Positions 11,962 through 24,207 of a stretch of DNA of 64,000 bases are shown in pieces. A program made the position numbers and the translations under genes. The first letter of the stretch is position 1. Every line of letters begins with the position of its first letter. The stretch spans positions 120,835,900 to 120,899,899 of the forward strand of contig CM077158.1 in the NCBI GenBank assembly GCA_039583875.1, read 5' to 3'. The DNA is from Platanthera guangdongensis (taxonomy: Eukaryota > Streptophyta > Magnoliopsida > Asparagales > Orchidaceae). The notes beneath the pieces are model-generated. The model saw nothing but the letters and a program-made list of their open reading frames with translations. It ran no database searches and was not told where the DNA came from.

Positions 11962-12575
11962 ATGACTACCTCCGGTCTCACCACTACTCCTGCAGCTCCT
12001 TCTCCTCCTCCTCCTTCGGGCAACCTTGGCACCCTTTCCAAGCTTGTTGGCTCCAACTATCCCGATTGGAGCGTTTCTTTCACCTTTCTCCTTCGTTCTC
12101 AACGCAAGCGTCATCACCTCACCGATGACCCTCCTCCTCGCACCTCTCCTGAGTTTGATGACTGGGATGCGAGTGATGCTCTTGTTCGCACCTGGCTGGC
12201 CAACAGCCTTTCTGATGAGTGCCTTCCCGTCATTCGCCATGATGAGACGGTCAAGTCCGCCTGGCTTCACCTCGCTGCTCTCTATTCGAAGGGGGGGGCA
12301 GACGTCCCGCATTTATACTCTCTATGCGGACCTCTTCGCCCGCCCTTCCATGTCACCGGCTGCGGCCTATCAGCAGGTTCAGGCTCTTGGTGCTGAAATC
12401 CTCCAGAATCGCCCCTTCTCAGCGGACTTGGCCGACCAGCACAAACACTTCCAGGAACTCCTGGTTGTTTGTTATCTTCTTCGTCTTCCCGACTCTTATG
12501 ATATGATCCGCCAGCAGATCTTGGGTGAGGCTGAATCTCCTACTTTGGAAACCACCCTGCAGGCGACTTCTCCGC
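11962..12575 (+). pseudogene. gag remnant of the small Copia
   Basis: It starts at ATG 11962 with a low-complexity Pro/Ser N-terminus, then a Copia-type Gag core (LVGSNYPDWSVSFTFLL). A run of eight G at 12291-12298 shifts the frame. The continuation in another frame (SRIYTLYADLF through LLRLPDSYDMIRQQIL) is ordinary Copia Gag sequence. It breaks off before any zinc knuckle. The G run is the likely break point. Confidence 0.75.
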
Positions 12576-12606
12576 GGACTTGGCCGACCAGCACAAACAC
12601 TTCCAG

Positions 12607-12734
12607 ATGTGGGTGTTGATCCCACATCGCCTGCAGCAGACGATCCTTTGTGTTCATGTACCCCCGTCCCCCCTTACCATCACCTCGGGGTTTTGGGAAG
12701 ATGTGTGGTGACGGGTGGTTTCCACATGGTATCA
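12607..12734 (+). repeat. Extra partial LTR end plus PBS in the small Copia
   Basis: This repeats the last ~120 bp of the LTR and then a PBS (TGGTATCAAAGCC), directly upstream of the PPT and 3' LTR. Such a copy is not needed for transposition and most likely records an aberrant strand transfer. Confidence 0.8.
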
Positions 12735-12761
12735 AAGCCAGGTTGTACTGCTGCGGGGGTG

Positions 12762-13012
12762 TGTTGAGATTATATTAGCCAGCATGACACGTGTGTGTGG
12801 GACCGCATGTTTGGGCTTTCCCCATCACGTTCCAGGTCTGGGTGTTGACCCCGGTGGGCCCCCTTGTGTGGCGGAATATCCCTGCGGTCCTGTGGTTGGG
12901 GTTTGTCCCACATCGCATGCAGCAGACGATCCTTTGTGTTCATGTACCCCCGTCCCCCCTTACCATCACCTCGGGGTTTTGGGAAGATGTGTGGTGACGG
13001 GTGGTTTCCATA
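12762..13012 (+). repeat. 3' LTR of the small Copia
   Basis: 251 bp and near-identical to the 5' copy; its last bases read CCATA instead of CCACA. A G-rich PPT (CTGCGGGGGTG) precedes it and GGGAG (13013-13017) follows. Confidence 0.92.
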
Positions 13013-14445
13013 GGGAGGAAGAAGGAGCTAGATCCCGCCATTGGAAGAGCTTCGAAGCTCCAAATAGCGAGCCAACTCCGGATCCACGGAGGCAACGCTA
13101 GTGCGGTGGTTTTCATCCGATTACTTTTCCATGGTGCCAAAGAGGAACGCAAGGGTAATGATCCTCATCTTGTGCATGAGTAGCTCTCTTTCTTTGCATA
13201 GGAAGCCCGCTCTCGCGAGTTTGCGGAGAGTTGGAGGTGTTCCTTCGGGTAGATATGTGAAGTCCCCGTTGTTTAGAGTCCGTAAGCGAGAACGGACATA
13301 GGCATGATGTGTGAAGCCTACCCGGACATGTTGGTCTTGATCGGTGATGTTGCATTGCATAAATTCCGGAGAAGACTCCGTGCTATTGTTTGTTTTTCGG
13401 GTTTTCTACGCGGTAGATTGCAGCAGGGAGCCTTGGGGACTAACCCAAAGGTGCACCCGGAAAACTGGGCGGATACGAGATCTTGCCAACATGGAGGCCT
13501 GAGAGCCAACTTGAACATAACCGAGTTATGTAAAATTGTGTGACGAAAATGGGACTCGGGAGAAGTTTAACCTGCGCAAATGGCTTAAATTATCGTTGCG
13601 ACGTGAGCACGGGTTAGATGGAACCGTACCCATATCTATGTCGTTCGGGTTAAAGAGACCTAAGGTTACATGGCACTTGCCGTTGACATAGATGTGAGTC
13701 TTCGGCGGTCAATGGCTTAAATTGACGTGACCCATGCCGGGAAGATAAATTGCTCATAGGTTTGGCCGTCTAAGTGGCGGTGGTGAGTCCGGAATGTTAA
13801 TGGCTTTAATTGACGTGTCATCGACCAGTTCACCGAGAATGTGCCCTGAAAGCATGGGGTGTGTGGCCGTGCGAGCCAACGTTTGTGATGAAATGGCTAC
13901 TTATATAATTGCTCTCTTGTGCTAATGAAATGCAGGGAAGGAGCATCGCCGCCCCGAGTTGGGGGCGGGATCGTTATAATTTGGTCAGCATTGCTGACCG
14001 TTGCCTTGTTTTGCCACTGTGCGGTGGTTTGTTGCTTGCAGGTGCAGCTGGACCAAGCGGTCAATAGCGGGCTAAAGCCCTTTTTGCGAAGCCGGCGCTT
14101 GAAGGCCTAAATTGGAAGTGTTTACTGTTTTATTCATGTATGACCGGCCTGCGTGTCGTGGTTTGTAAAACATGTAATATCAAGTGAAACATTTTGTAAG
14201 GCCTTAAGGCTTATTTTGAGTATTTTGTATAACATTCCTATTCTGTACTAGTGGACATTCATGCTCAAATACTGGGTTCTTTATTGCAACTTTTATAAAT
14301 TGCTTCCGCTAGAATGCTCTGTGTAGGACGTTGAGATTGGTTGGATGGTTTGCATAAGTAACCACCCGGTCTGTCTGTGGGATACGGTGTCGGGCCCCGG
14401 CCGGACCTACTGCTTTATGCAATGTGACGGATAGGGGGTGTTACA
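13013..14445 (+). repeat. 3' LTR of G1, second block
   Basis: It continues the LTR broken at 11025 and ends GGGGGTGTTACA; CCCGG (14446-14450) follows as the target duplication. It matches 3935-5364 of the 5' LTR. The short frames inside recur in both LTRs and have no recognisable product. Confidence 0.93.
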
Positions 14446-14450
14446 CCCGG

Positions 14451-14489
14451 CCTGTCCCGTCAACCACTTCCACTTCACAAAAATCAACA
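14451..14489 (-). repeat. Last 39 bp of the Copia A LTR
   Basis: It is the reverse complement of the LTR start of the C1 family (TGTTGA...GTGAAG...GGGACAGG) and completes the LTR interrupted at 3174. It ends AATCAACA at 14489. Confidence 0.85.
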
Positions 14490-16419
14490 ATCATCGATCG
14501 ACGATCTGGCAGCGATCGACGATTGGGCCAGCGATCGACGATTGGGCCAGCGATCAGCGATCGACGATCTGGCAGCATTCGACGATTGGGCCAGCGATTA
14601 GCGATCGACGATCTAGCAACGTTCGACGATTGGGCCGGCGATTAGCGATCGACGATTTGTCTACGTTCAGCGATCTTGGCTCGACGATCGTCGAGCGCGG
14701 GGCGATTGTGGCGTGTTTGACTCTGTTGATGCGGAGTGTCGACACAGAGGTTATGGCGGGATCTTGCCTAAATGTCCCGACACAATTTGATTTGCCGTGG
14801 ACGTGTCCTGCTCCGGATTGGTAAACTGTGCGGTGTTTAGCCCCATTTGTCCAGGTCAGACCTGGATCGTAGCCGTGCATTTCCCTTTTGTGGGATCCGA
14901 TGGCTGGTGGTTAATCCGATTGGGATATACCCGTGTACAGGGTTTCAAAACCCTTATTCTTCTGCCGCTGGTTCTCTATCTAAGTTCTAGAGAGAAGGGA
15001 GAGCGAAGGAGGAAGAATAAACCTAGATCCAGTCCTTGGAGGGGCTTCAGAGCTCCAAATCGCGAGCCGACTTCGGATCTACGAAGGCAAGGAGATTGTG
15101 GTGCTTTTCGTCCGCGTAGATTTCCATGGAGCCAACGAAGAACGCTAGGGTAACGATTCTCTACTTGAGCATGTGAAGCTCTCCTTCTTTTGCATAGGAA
15201 GCCCGCACTCCCGAGTTTGCGGTGAGTTTGAGGCATTCCTTCGGGTAGATATGTAAAGTCCCCGTTGTTTAGAGTACGTATTCGAGAAATGACATAGGCA
15301 TGATGTGTGAAGACTACCCAGACAAGTTGGTATGGATCGGTGATGTTGCATTGAATTAATGGCAGGAGAAGACTCCGTGCGAATGTGTGTTTTTCGGGTT
15401 TCTACGTGGTTGATTGCAACAGGGAGCCTTGGGGATTAACCCAAAGGTGCTCTCGGAAAACTGGGTAGATGCGTGATTCTGCTAACATGGTGACTTGGGA
15501 GCCAACTTGAACATAATCGGGTTATGTGAAGTGTGTGACGGAAATGGGACTCGGAAGAAGTTATACCCGCGCATATATTTTAAATTAACGTTGCAGTGTG
15601 AGCAACGGGTTAGGCGGAACCGTACCCATTTTATGTCGTTCGGTTAGAGCCATTGGCATAGATGAGGGTCTTCGGCGGTCTATGACTTAAATTGACATGA
15701 CCCATGCCGGGAAGACAAAATGCTCATTGTTTGGCCGTCAAAGTGGCGGTGGTGAGACCGGGGTGTCTATGGCTTTAATTGACGTGACATTGACCGGTTC
15801 ACTGAGAATGTGCCCTGAGTGCACAGGGTGTGTGGCCGTGCGTGCCTACGCCTGTGATGAAATGTATATTTATATACTGCTTGGTTATGCTAATAATTGC
15901 AGGGTAGGAGCATCGCCGCCCCGAATTGGGGGCAGGATCATTATAATTTGGTCAGCATTGCTGACCGTTGCTTTTGTTTGCCACTGTGCGGTGGTCTGTT
16001 GCTTCCAGGTGCTGCTGGACCAAGCGGTCAATAGCGGGCTAAAGCCCAAATTGCTGTGCCGACCCTCAAAGGCCTAATATTTTGAATGTTTTCTTTATTC
16101 ATGTATGGCCGGCCTGCATGCCGAGGTTTGAAAGCATGTAATTTTGAAGGAAACAATTTGTAAGGCCTTAAGGTCAGTACTTGTGTATTTGTTCTTCATT
16201 CCTTTGGGTTTGTTTAGTGGATATTCATGCTATTTGTGTTGGGTTCTTTTAATTGCAACTTATAAAACTGCTTCTGCTAGAATGACTCTGTGTAGGATGT
16301 TGGAATGGTTGGATGGTTTCCATTAAGTAACCTTCCGGTCTGTCTGTGGTATATGGCGTCGGACCCCAGCCGGACCTACTGCCATATGTTATGCGACGGA
16401 TGGGGGGGGGGGTGTTACA
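14490..16419 (+). repeat. Old Gypsy-type LTR remnant hosting Copia A
   Basis: It aligns by eye with the middle and end of the G1 LTR (ATATACCCGTG, the GGAGGAAGAA region, CCGGTCTGTCTGTGG, final GGTGTTACA) but is clearly diverged, so it is a sister family. The front part was displaced by Copia A and lies outside the window. No PBS follows 16419, so it is a 3' or solo LTR. At 14495-14700 the word CGATCGACGAT(T/C)TGG recurs about every 20-35 bp, and GTGTCGACAC occurs at 14736-14745. No gene is supported. Confidence 0.75.
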
Positions 16420-17760
16420 GTTATTGTCAAGAGCTCCTTCTGAAATCACTGGAGCCTTGCACAGGGTGTAGGTCTTCAGACTTGACTTAAAATATTACAG
16501 GAACTTCTGACTGAATCAGTGTTTGTTGTCCTTGAAAGCTCCTGGAGTTGAAGTTGAAGAAGATTCTTGATTGTGATTGTTGTTGTTCTTCTTCTTCTTC
16601 TTCAGAAAGATCAAAGTGAAAACATGTTTTTTCTTGAACAGAGAATTTCTGAATGTCTTTTTGTATTCTCTGTGTGTCTGTCTATCTCTATGGTGTTCTC
16701 TCTGTCGTCTGAAAGAGGAAATCTCTTTTATATTCTGCAGTTGAATTCTCCTTTGAAATTTGAATCTCAAGCATTGAATGTTGGTTGCCTGGAGAGAATG
16801 AAATACGACTGGAGAATATTTGCCTTAATGATTTTCCAATCTGTCACATTTAATTTAGCAAGAAATTAATCCCTGATGAAGACCATAATCAATGCTGCCA
16901 ATAACGGCTATATTCAAGAGAATATGTGCATTAATTACTCAAAGAAATCACTGCTAAATAATATAGAAAGTAAGGACAGAAATGATGGAAAAACTCTAAG
17001 TCAGGCTTGGACAGAATTTGTTGACCACTGAACAAATTTCATCGACCGGAGATCCAAGTTCATCGAGCTGAGAAATCCTGTTCGTCAACTTGAGAAAAAC
17101 TATTTGTCGACCTGAGCTCAGCGAACTGCATTCTGGAGATAGCTTACCTAATCTGCACTCCAAGTTCGTCGAGCTGATAATCTGTCTTCGTCGAGCTGAG
17201 TTCAGCGAAACTAAACTGGAAAGAATGTGTTGAATGCTGAACTCTAGACTTCGTCGACCTGAGCTCGAATATCGTTGAGCTCAACTCATGGAATTAACTC
17301 TGAGTTCATCGAGTAGAGCACGACTACCATCGAGCTGTGTTCGATGAACGTCGAGCTTAAATTCTGAACTTGATTTCTTCTAAGTCTTTAGTCAATTTGA
17401 GATCTTCTGCTGGTTGGTCCATGCAAGGTTGAACCTAAAGACTTAGCCTAAGCTCTATGACTTAAAGACATGACCCAGGCTATACATTGTGGGTCAAACA
17501 TCCTAATTTAGAGAACCTAGCCCAAATCCAACTAGGGATCCAACAGACAAAAAGCGTTGAGACCACTGAGAAGATCAGAGTTCGTCGAGCTCAGCCCACA
17601 GATCGTCGAACGCAGCTAAATCCAGAAAACCTGACTAACACAAAAAGCACTGAGACAGCTGAGATAGCTGAGAAGAAGCTATTGAGACAGCTGACACATC
17701 TAAGATAATTGAGAAGAATGTGTCAGCTTTTTCGCTGAGACAAAACTAGCTGGATTTCTC
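16420..17760 (-). repeat. Probable minus-strand SIRE-like LTR remnant
   Basis: On the minus strand there is a TATA box (ATATAAAAGAG, near 16728) followed by a leader-like stretch, as in SIRE-type LTRs. On the upstream side the words TCGTCGAGCTGAG/CGTCGACCTGAG recur from about 17020 to 17620. The U5 end is cut off at the 16419/16420 junction. No coding potential is seen. Confidence 0.4.
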
Positions 17761-19496
17761 TAAGTCCAAAAGCATTGAGTGATTACTCAATGCTTTTAAT
17801 AAAGAAGGAAGCACTGAGACAGTTAAGAGGAAAACTGCTGAGATAAAAGATAGTCTAAGCTGGGAAGCAAAAACCGCTGACACCGCTATGAAGATACCAC
17901 AGAGATAGAAATTTGTCTCAGCTGATAGGATGAAAGCATTGAGACAAAGGCTTGTCACAACTATTAAGAAGAAACCGCTGAGACCGTCGAGACAGAACCG
18001 CTGAGATAAATCCAGAGAAAATTCACAAGTCCAAAAGCACTGAGAGCCAAGAAAAATGGCATTGAGTGACTTAACATCACTCAACGCTTCATGGATTTCT
18101 AGAATATTTTCTAAGTACAGATGGTGATGACCATTATTGACGTCATTAAAGTCAACTTACACGTAGTCGTTGCGGGAAAGCTGCAGTGGCACCGAAAGCT
18201 GCCTTGTCCTTTTTTGAAGAAGGTGGGGCTCACCAAACCTTAGTTGTGCAAACATACATTTGTGTCGTTAATTCAAATCAATGCATATAAAAAGGAAAAA
18301 AGGAAAAGGATTAGGGCAATGAAATAGATCGAACGGAAAAAGGAACAAACGCAGAAAATATAGAAAGAAAATTAGAGGTGGTTGAACAACTTCTTCTCCA
18401 TCAAGCTTGGAAGCTCAAGTCCAATAGAGAGATCCTGAAAGGCAAAGGAAGTTAGTTAGCTGAAGCTCTTCAAGCTCAGCAAGATATTTCTTTCCAGAAC
18501 ACAGAAGCTGATTCATCCATTCAGCAACCTGGTAGCTGCTCATCTATGGAACAGAAAAGAGTTAGCTATAGAAGAGGACTAATTCCTTCTACAACAAGTG
18601 TGCTGGACTGATATATGCTCAGTCCAGCAAGATTGACTCAGAGACTTATCTCTGAGTCAATTGTTTTATTTTTCTTAATTATTTTGTATTATCTTCCTAT
18701 AAGATTCAGTTTATCTGAATCTAAGTGTGTGGCACTTTGTGCATGAGGTAGATGACTAATTAGTCACTGAGGTAGGTGCCCTGTTGTGGTACTGAGGTAT
18801 GATCCAAATATGAATCTGATCTGTAGGGATTAATTGCCTGAGGTATGAGAGTGTTGCCCTCTGAGGTATGATCAAAGTATGGATCTGAGGTAAGGCTGTC
18901 CTCCCAGCCTGAGTGTAGGGCCATGTGCCTGAGGTAGGTGACTGGAGAGTCACTGAGCTGTAGGTGACAAGTGTGTCACTGAGTTGTAGGCCTTGGAGGA
19001 GGCTGAGCTGTAGGTACCTGGAAGGGTACTGAGTTATAGTAGTGTTGCAGCACTCTGAGAGTAGGGCTGTGTGCCTGAAGCTATAGGGCTGAAGAGCCTG
19101 AGTTGTAGGCCTTATAAATAAGGCTGAGGTACGTGATCAATGGATCACTGAACTATCGGAACCCTGTAGGGCTCTGAGGTAGGAACCCTTGTGGTTTTGA
19201 GTTTGGATTTTGTGAAGAATTTATATAATAGGCTGAGAGCCCGAGGTGTAAGCTCTGAGGAGTATATTGGTGGAGTTTGTGCCTAGCCCAACAAATCAGT
19301 TGGATAAGTGGGAGGGAAAGTGGATGTACCCAATTAGGGAACCACTATAAATCTTTTTGTTTGTTGTGCTGCTTTTTTTCTTTCCTATTGCAGGATTTAA
19401 GGACAAGCTCTAGATAGCTTAAGTTGAAATCAGCAAAGAATCAATAAAATGTTCATGACTTATTCACCCCCCCCCCCTCTAGGTGATTAGCTAACA
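17761..19496 (+). repeat. SIRE-like LTR (plus) ending at a C11 tract
   Basis: The right part matches element S's LTR in style: GTGGATGTACCCA, GGGAACCACTATAAA, then TTATTCAC followed by 11 C and CTCTAGGTG. A TATA box (GCATATAAAAAGG) lies near 18286. The upstream part (17800-18020) repeats CTGAGACAG-type words, and 18730-19260 repeats (C)TGAGGTA(G/T)G words. It ends near TAGCTAACA at 19496, where Gypsy G2 sequence begins. No PBS follows, so it is a solo or 3' LTR. No gene. Confidence 0.5.
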
Positions 19497-19522
19497 TTCG
19501 GTTAAATAACTTTCATCAAGGT

Positions 19523-20311
19523 CTATAACGAACTCCACCTCTCTTTCAGGAGGAAGTCCAGGAAGACTAATAGGAAAGACATCCGGAAACTCACGCACCA
19601 CAGAAACATCATCAACCGAGGCACAGCAGGTGCAGCTTTCAGAATAGAAGCATAAACAAGGAAAGAATCGTATCCAGACTTTACAAATTTACGAGCATGT
19701 ACCGCAAAAATGATTGGAGATTCCTGACGCAGCAAACAATACACACTCATGGGCTGGACTTTGTTTCCTTTGAAATCCAAGCGCTTGTGCTTGAACTAAA
19801 TGACGACATCATGACTGGACAACCTGTCTATGCCCAAAATCAAGTCAAAGTCTTTCAAGTCTAACACCTTCAGATCCGCAAAGGCTAGAAAACCACCTAG
19901 GAAGATAGGGCATTTTAGGATACCCAGACTTGACATCACCAGCTCTCCTAAAGGGAATTTGACGTTCAGGGAAGTGTCTAACTGGTTGAGAACCCAACGA
20001 TGTCGGTCTACAAAACTCCTTGCCACAAAGGAGTGAGTAGCACCCGAATCGAACAGAAGGTGCGTCCACTTATTTTTCACCTTAAATTCACCTATACACA
20101 TTGCACGCCCCACTAAAATGTAGAAACCATAAATCCACCATAAGAGATTACTAGTTGATCCAGAGACTAACCTGAGATCACTTGAGCCGATGATTGGGCC
20201 TCCTCCTTGGTCAGCACATTCAACTTTCCTTTTCCCTTGTCCATGCGAGGCAGGGGCGGTGGTAGAGTCTGCAACGGAACTGCATGCAGCGCAGGCTAGC
20301 TCTGCGGGCAA
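19523..20311 (-). pseudogene. G2 gag C-terminus and protease remnant
   Basis: The frame 20311-19796 contains a retropepsin active site (LLFDSGATHSFVA) and the later LILGIDRLSSHD stretch, typical of the Gypsy protease. A second frame (19780-19523) continues with linker-like sequence toward RT ([12 protein letters not shown]), showing frame damage. At about 20305-20420 two degenerate zinc-knuckle-like words (CSYC..., CFLHGQKGHMRVNC) precede the protease. Confidence 0.7.
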
Positions 20312-20429
20312 TTAACCCTCATGTGCCCTTTTTGGCCATGGAGGAAACAAGCTCCAGCCTTCCTGCTACTATGGGCTGCATCGTGCCCACCCTTCTAGCA
20401 ATAAGAACAAACAGGGCCTCCCTTTGGTG

Positions 20430-21401
20430 CATCCTAGATCGCGTGTACCCGAGATTGCTTCTGCGCATCCAGTCTCTAAAAGCACTTTTCAAAATGGCAG
20501 CCTAGCTTACCACAGAAGATACACGCTTCCTTTCGATCTTTCTTCGCTGCAGGGCCAGATTCCCTTGTACTTCCACCATCTTCAGATTCCTCTAGTCCTT
20601 CTTTTCATGCAATACCTGATTCTTCGCATTATCTATCGCCCCAACCTTCAAGGCGACCACTACCACTTCTGCAAAAGTGATTGATTTGCACGTGCTAGCC
20701 AACTGCTGGATGTCATACCTCAAACCAACCAGGAAGAGTTTTAGTCTTTCTTCTTCGGACGCTACCAGATCTGTGGTGAAACGACTGAGCTTACTAAACT
20801 TGATCTAGTACTCACTAACAGTGAGTTGCCTCTACTTTAGGTGTAAAAAGTTGTTCATCAGATGGTCTTGCTCGACCGATGACAAAAACTTCTTCTATAA
20901 CATACTCTTGAATACATCCCAAGAGCACCCATCAGTAAGATTCTCCTTTTATCTAATCCTCCAACTCTTCACAAGTCCTTTGAGCTGGTATGCCGCAATC
21001 ATCGCCTTCTGATCGGAGGAAATGCCAGAATAGGAAAATATTTCTTCGATGGTGATTATCCAGTCATCCAATGCCATGAAGTCTGCCATACCATCATACG
21101 TAGGAGGTCCTAGTCGCTGGAAGTGAGAAATGAAATTCATCTCTGCCAGCAGTGCAACTGGGGGTACAAGAGCAGCAGGAGGAGTAAGAACAGTTTGACC
21201 CATGGAAGGGTCCTGCACTCCAGTCTGCTGCCCGACGACAACAACCAACAAAGATTGTATCTGTGATTGCATGTCCAACATCTGCCTTGTCAGGGCCTCA
21301 TTACTCTGTCGTAGTCCTTCAATCACTACTTCAATCTGGGCACCAGAAGACTCACCCTACGACCGGGGAGTCGACTTCGTCACAACACGCTTAGCCGGCA
21401 T
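20430..21401 (-). pseudogene. gag of G2 (decayed)
   Basis: ATG at 21401-21399 opens MPAKRVVTKSTPRS, then a TAG, then in the same frame a coiled-coil-like stretch (EGLRQSNEALTRQML) and the Gag core (FQRLGPPTYDGMADFMALDDWI). After 20949 the frame is lost. A knuckle-like CIFCGKLGCHFEKC lies near 20480-20525. This is an ordinary Gypsy Gag, no longer functional. Confidence 0.7.
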
Positions 21402-22192
21402 TTCTACAGAACAAACAGATAACTAGTCAAAACCTTGCCTAAGACATCACAAACTGGGAAGATATTCCCTTAGCAAAATTGTTTCAAGGTCATATTCGAC
21501 AGATACGAACAAATGACTTATCAAGGACCTAACTTAAAATAGCTAAGCTAGTAAACTCGAATACCCTAACCACGATCAGATCAGAAACAAACAGACTCAA
21601 ATCAGATCGAGAATGAACAGATACTTGCTCTTGCTGTTACCTTGCTCTAGGAAGTTAATGAAATGATGTTATGCTTCTAACTTGTGCTTATAATATAAAT
21701 GTGTGAATGTTAAGTTTCATTTCAAATCATATGCGTACATATGTCATCATGCAGATATTTAACTTGACACGTGTGCTTAAGCGATGATATGTCATGTATA
21801 CATTGTTATGCATTCTAAAAAGGCCATAGTACATGTTATGAGCAACGTACACATACAATGTTATGCATCTCATACTACATAATATTGTATGTAACGAAAA
21901 AGTAAAACGTGCTAATGGGCATCCATGTGATCATGCTTATGCATCCCATACTACATAACTGTCACATGTTGTCACCTATGGTGGATCCATATACAAACAC
22001 ATATTATGAATCCCATACTACATAATATGACCTGTATACTTCTTATCATTCTATGAGTGTAGTGTTCATGCTTCCATCAAGTTCTACTGATGACATATCG
22101 GTATGTGTATGAAATGAAATGATACGATTAGAGTTTTGCTTAAGGGAAAGTTGTTCGACTGGCTTGCCAAACCAACAAACCCTCTTGGAAAA
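21402..22192 (-). other. Leader region of G2 (no gene)
   Basis: An A/T-rich stretch lies between the PBS and the gag start, with loosely repeated CATACTACATAAT and TTATGCAT words at 21830-22030. I see no coding potential. It corresponds to the untranslated leader. Confidence 0.5.
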
Positions 22193-22209
22193 CATGGCTC
22201 GGATACCAA
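22193..22209 (-). other. Primer binding site of G2
   Basis: On the minus strand it reads TTGGTATCCGAGCCATG, a tRNA-Met-type PBS with one change in the TGGTATC(A)GAGC core. Confidence 0.65.
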
Positions 22210-24207
22210 CAATCACAAACCGCATTTTCTCTGTATTAAATAATACACCAGAGTAAGAGAAAATACGTGTCGTGATGAGAGGTCCTAACTAACTTAGAAT
22301 CCATGCTACCTAAGTTTCACACCTTTTTAGTAAGTTTTGGTATCCTATTCTACACAAAAAGTGGTTATGCCCTAAACTAGGGTTAGGGATTTGGGGTGTC
22401 TATCCATCTCCAAATCCTCTAATATTCATACCAGAGGACTTGGGCTACCCTAGCATCATTTCTACCAAGTTGCACGATCACACAAGGGCATTTGGCCCCA
22501 TGCCCTTCACAACACTCAAAATCCCCTCCATAGGGTTTGAGTTTGGATCCTAGGGCAAAGCTACCCTAGACCACCCCATAATCTCTATAAGGGTGTTAGA
22601 GGTCATACCAGGCCAGTGGTCAAAATCTCAGCCTCTGTTGAGGTGATTTGACCACTCAACCTCAAGGTGACCTTTTTCTTAAGAGCCCCTCATTAAGGTA
22701 AAATTAGGGTTAGGTCATTTCCTATCCAAAACACATCCAAAAAAGGTTACAATTTATACAGAGACATATCATGATGTCCGGGACCACTCACCAAAATTTG
22801 AGAGGGTTTGGGGGTCATTATACCACCTAATTAAATTACCCTAGTATTATTAAATAAAACAAAAACTATAGCAAAAGTATTTCCAAAAATTCCCATTTTT
22901 GGACAGGTCCTAGTTATAGCTAAGGGTTACCTCCTGCCCTAATTTCAGTTCATTTTGAACAAGGGATGAAGAGTGGGCACCCATTTTAATCTCAGGATAT
23001 CCCTAGGTATAGGTCCCACCAAAAAGGGTGCCCTAGTCCAACCAAAGGTCCAAATTGGTTCACATCAATTTTGAATTAAAGTAGACCCTCAGGCTACAAA
23101 TTTCATGTTGGTGACTGTTTCAGTAGAGGAGCCTAAGTGTTTTTAAAAATTAAATCCATCAACTGCAAATAGTGTGACAGAAATGAAATAAAAATGGAAT
23201 TAAATGAATCTTATCAAATCTGGCGCACGAATCTTGGCACAGATCCAATTGGCCGGGCTCATCATCTACCTCCAGCCAATGGATGAGATAGCCCGAGCCT
23301 GGAGCCACTTCCAACCACTACTACCGGCCATCCCGGCACTTTCCCGGCCGGCCACCGCCACCAACACCTCCACCGAGGTGGTGGCTATCGACTGGCGGTG
23401 ACACAACAGCCGGAGGGGCGGATTCTGGCGATTTTACCAAGAACATTTCTCAGCCCGAAACCATGAAAATCAGGAATTGGTTTGGGCTCAATTGAGACCG
23501 AACCTTGAACCTAAGCATTGCTAGGATCTATCCTTGAGGCAAGGAGAGGAGGAGGACCTTGCCGGTGGCCTGAAGTCGAGAAGATCGTCAGGGAGCCATT
23601 TTTGAAGGCGGCGCCGCCCGGGTTCTACAACTGCACAGTGGGGGGGGGCTTGATTTCTTTAGGTAACGACTGGGAAAATCTTCTCTCGACCCACTGATGG
23701 TGTTTAAAGCCTCAGTTGGGGAGGGGAGGGGTTGGATTATTAATGTCAATTAAAGCCATTATTTCCAAAGCTCGACCATGGAGGGGGGGGGGGGGGGGGG
23801 GGCTGAACCAGGCCTTGGAGGTCGGGGAAATGACTGAAAACTTCCCCCTTCCTTAGCGGAGTTGAATTCAGCAATTAAAGGTGGCCATTGGCCTCCCATT
23901 GGCCGAGCCCCCTTCATTCCCTCCTCTTTCTACTTTTCTCTACCCTCCATTAACATGGAATGGAGCTCACCCTCTCTCCTAGTCACCAAGTTGACTTGGT
24001 CAACCTGGAGGACTATTTGCAGCCCATCCATGCACATTATTCCCTAAAGAAGGCACATGAGGAGGCTTGAGCTTGGGCTAGCCCATATGGGCTAGGTTGA
24101 CCCAAAGTAGGCTTGGGTTGAGTTTGGTCTTTTTGACCTTTTGGGTTGCCCCCAATGGATCCTTCGTGACCCATTGATCTCCCCTAAGGCCTAGGTAGGG
24201 TTGGGTA
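22210..24207 (-). repeat. G2 5' LTR, PBS-proximal block
   Basis: LTR sequence between the PBS and element S. It includes a run of 20 G (23783-23802) and another G9 run near 23641. The stretch 22830-23400 has a diverged counterpart at about 39850-42020. No gene is supported. GGGTA at 24203-24207 is the S target duplication. Confidence 0.65.

Larger units (their letters stand above)
11026..13012 (+). mobile_element. Small non-autonomous Copia nested in the G1 3' LTR
   Basis: A 1987-bp element with two 251-bp LTRs (11026-11276 and 12762-13012) starting TGTTGAGATT, a tRNA-Met PBS and a G-rich PPT, flanked by GGGAG on both sides. Inside there is only a CT-rich leader and a broken gag. There is no protease, integrase or RT. 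Just before the 3' LTR lies a second partial copy of the LTR end plus PBS (about 12607-12734). A gag segment at 12422-12455 recurs at 12573-12606 beside this junction, suggesting template switching during reverse transcription. It needs enzymes from another Copia. Confidence 0.92.
3175..14445 (+). mobile_element. Chromodomain Gypsy element G1 (Tekay/Del-like)
   Basis: A complete LTR retrotransposon in the order 5' LTR, PBS, gag, intron, protease-RT-RNaseH-integrase-chromodomain, PPT, 3' LTR. The ends form the inverted pair TGTAACGCCCC / GGGGTGTTACA and CCCGG flanks both sides as the target duplication. It sits in the LTR of Copia A, and its own 3' LTR is split by a small Copia. The C-terminal chromodomain-like segment places it among chromoviruses, most like Tekay/Del. 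Three nonsense codons break gag-pol, so it is dead as a protein source while its cis sequences look whole. Confidence 0.95.
1..14489 (-). mobile_element. Copia element A, 5' half, split by a nested Gypsy
   Basis: The minus strand carries, from right to left, an LTR, a primer binding site and a gag-pol frame that runs off the left edge. The LTR is in two blocks (1551-3174 and 14451-14489) because Gypsy G1 inserted into it; the 5-bp CCCGG lies on both sides of G1. Its coding region and LTR closely resemble element C1 at 48828-56306, so the two belong to one family. The 3' half (end of integrase, RT, RNase H, 3' LTR) lies outside the window, so its own target duplication cannot be checked. On the right it abuts an older Gypsy-type LTR. 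Confidence 0.9.
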
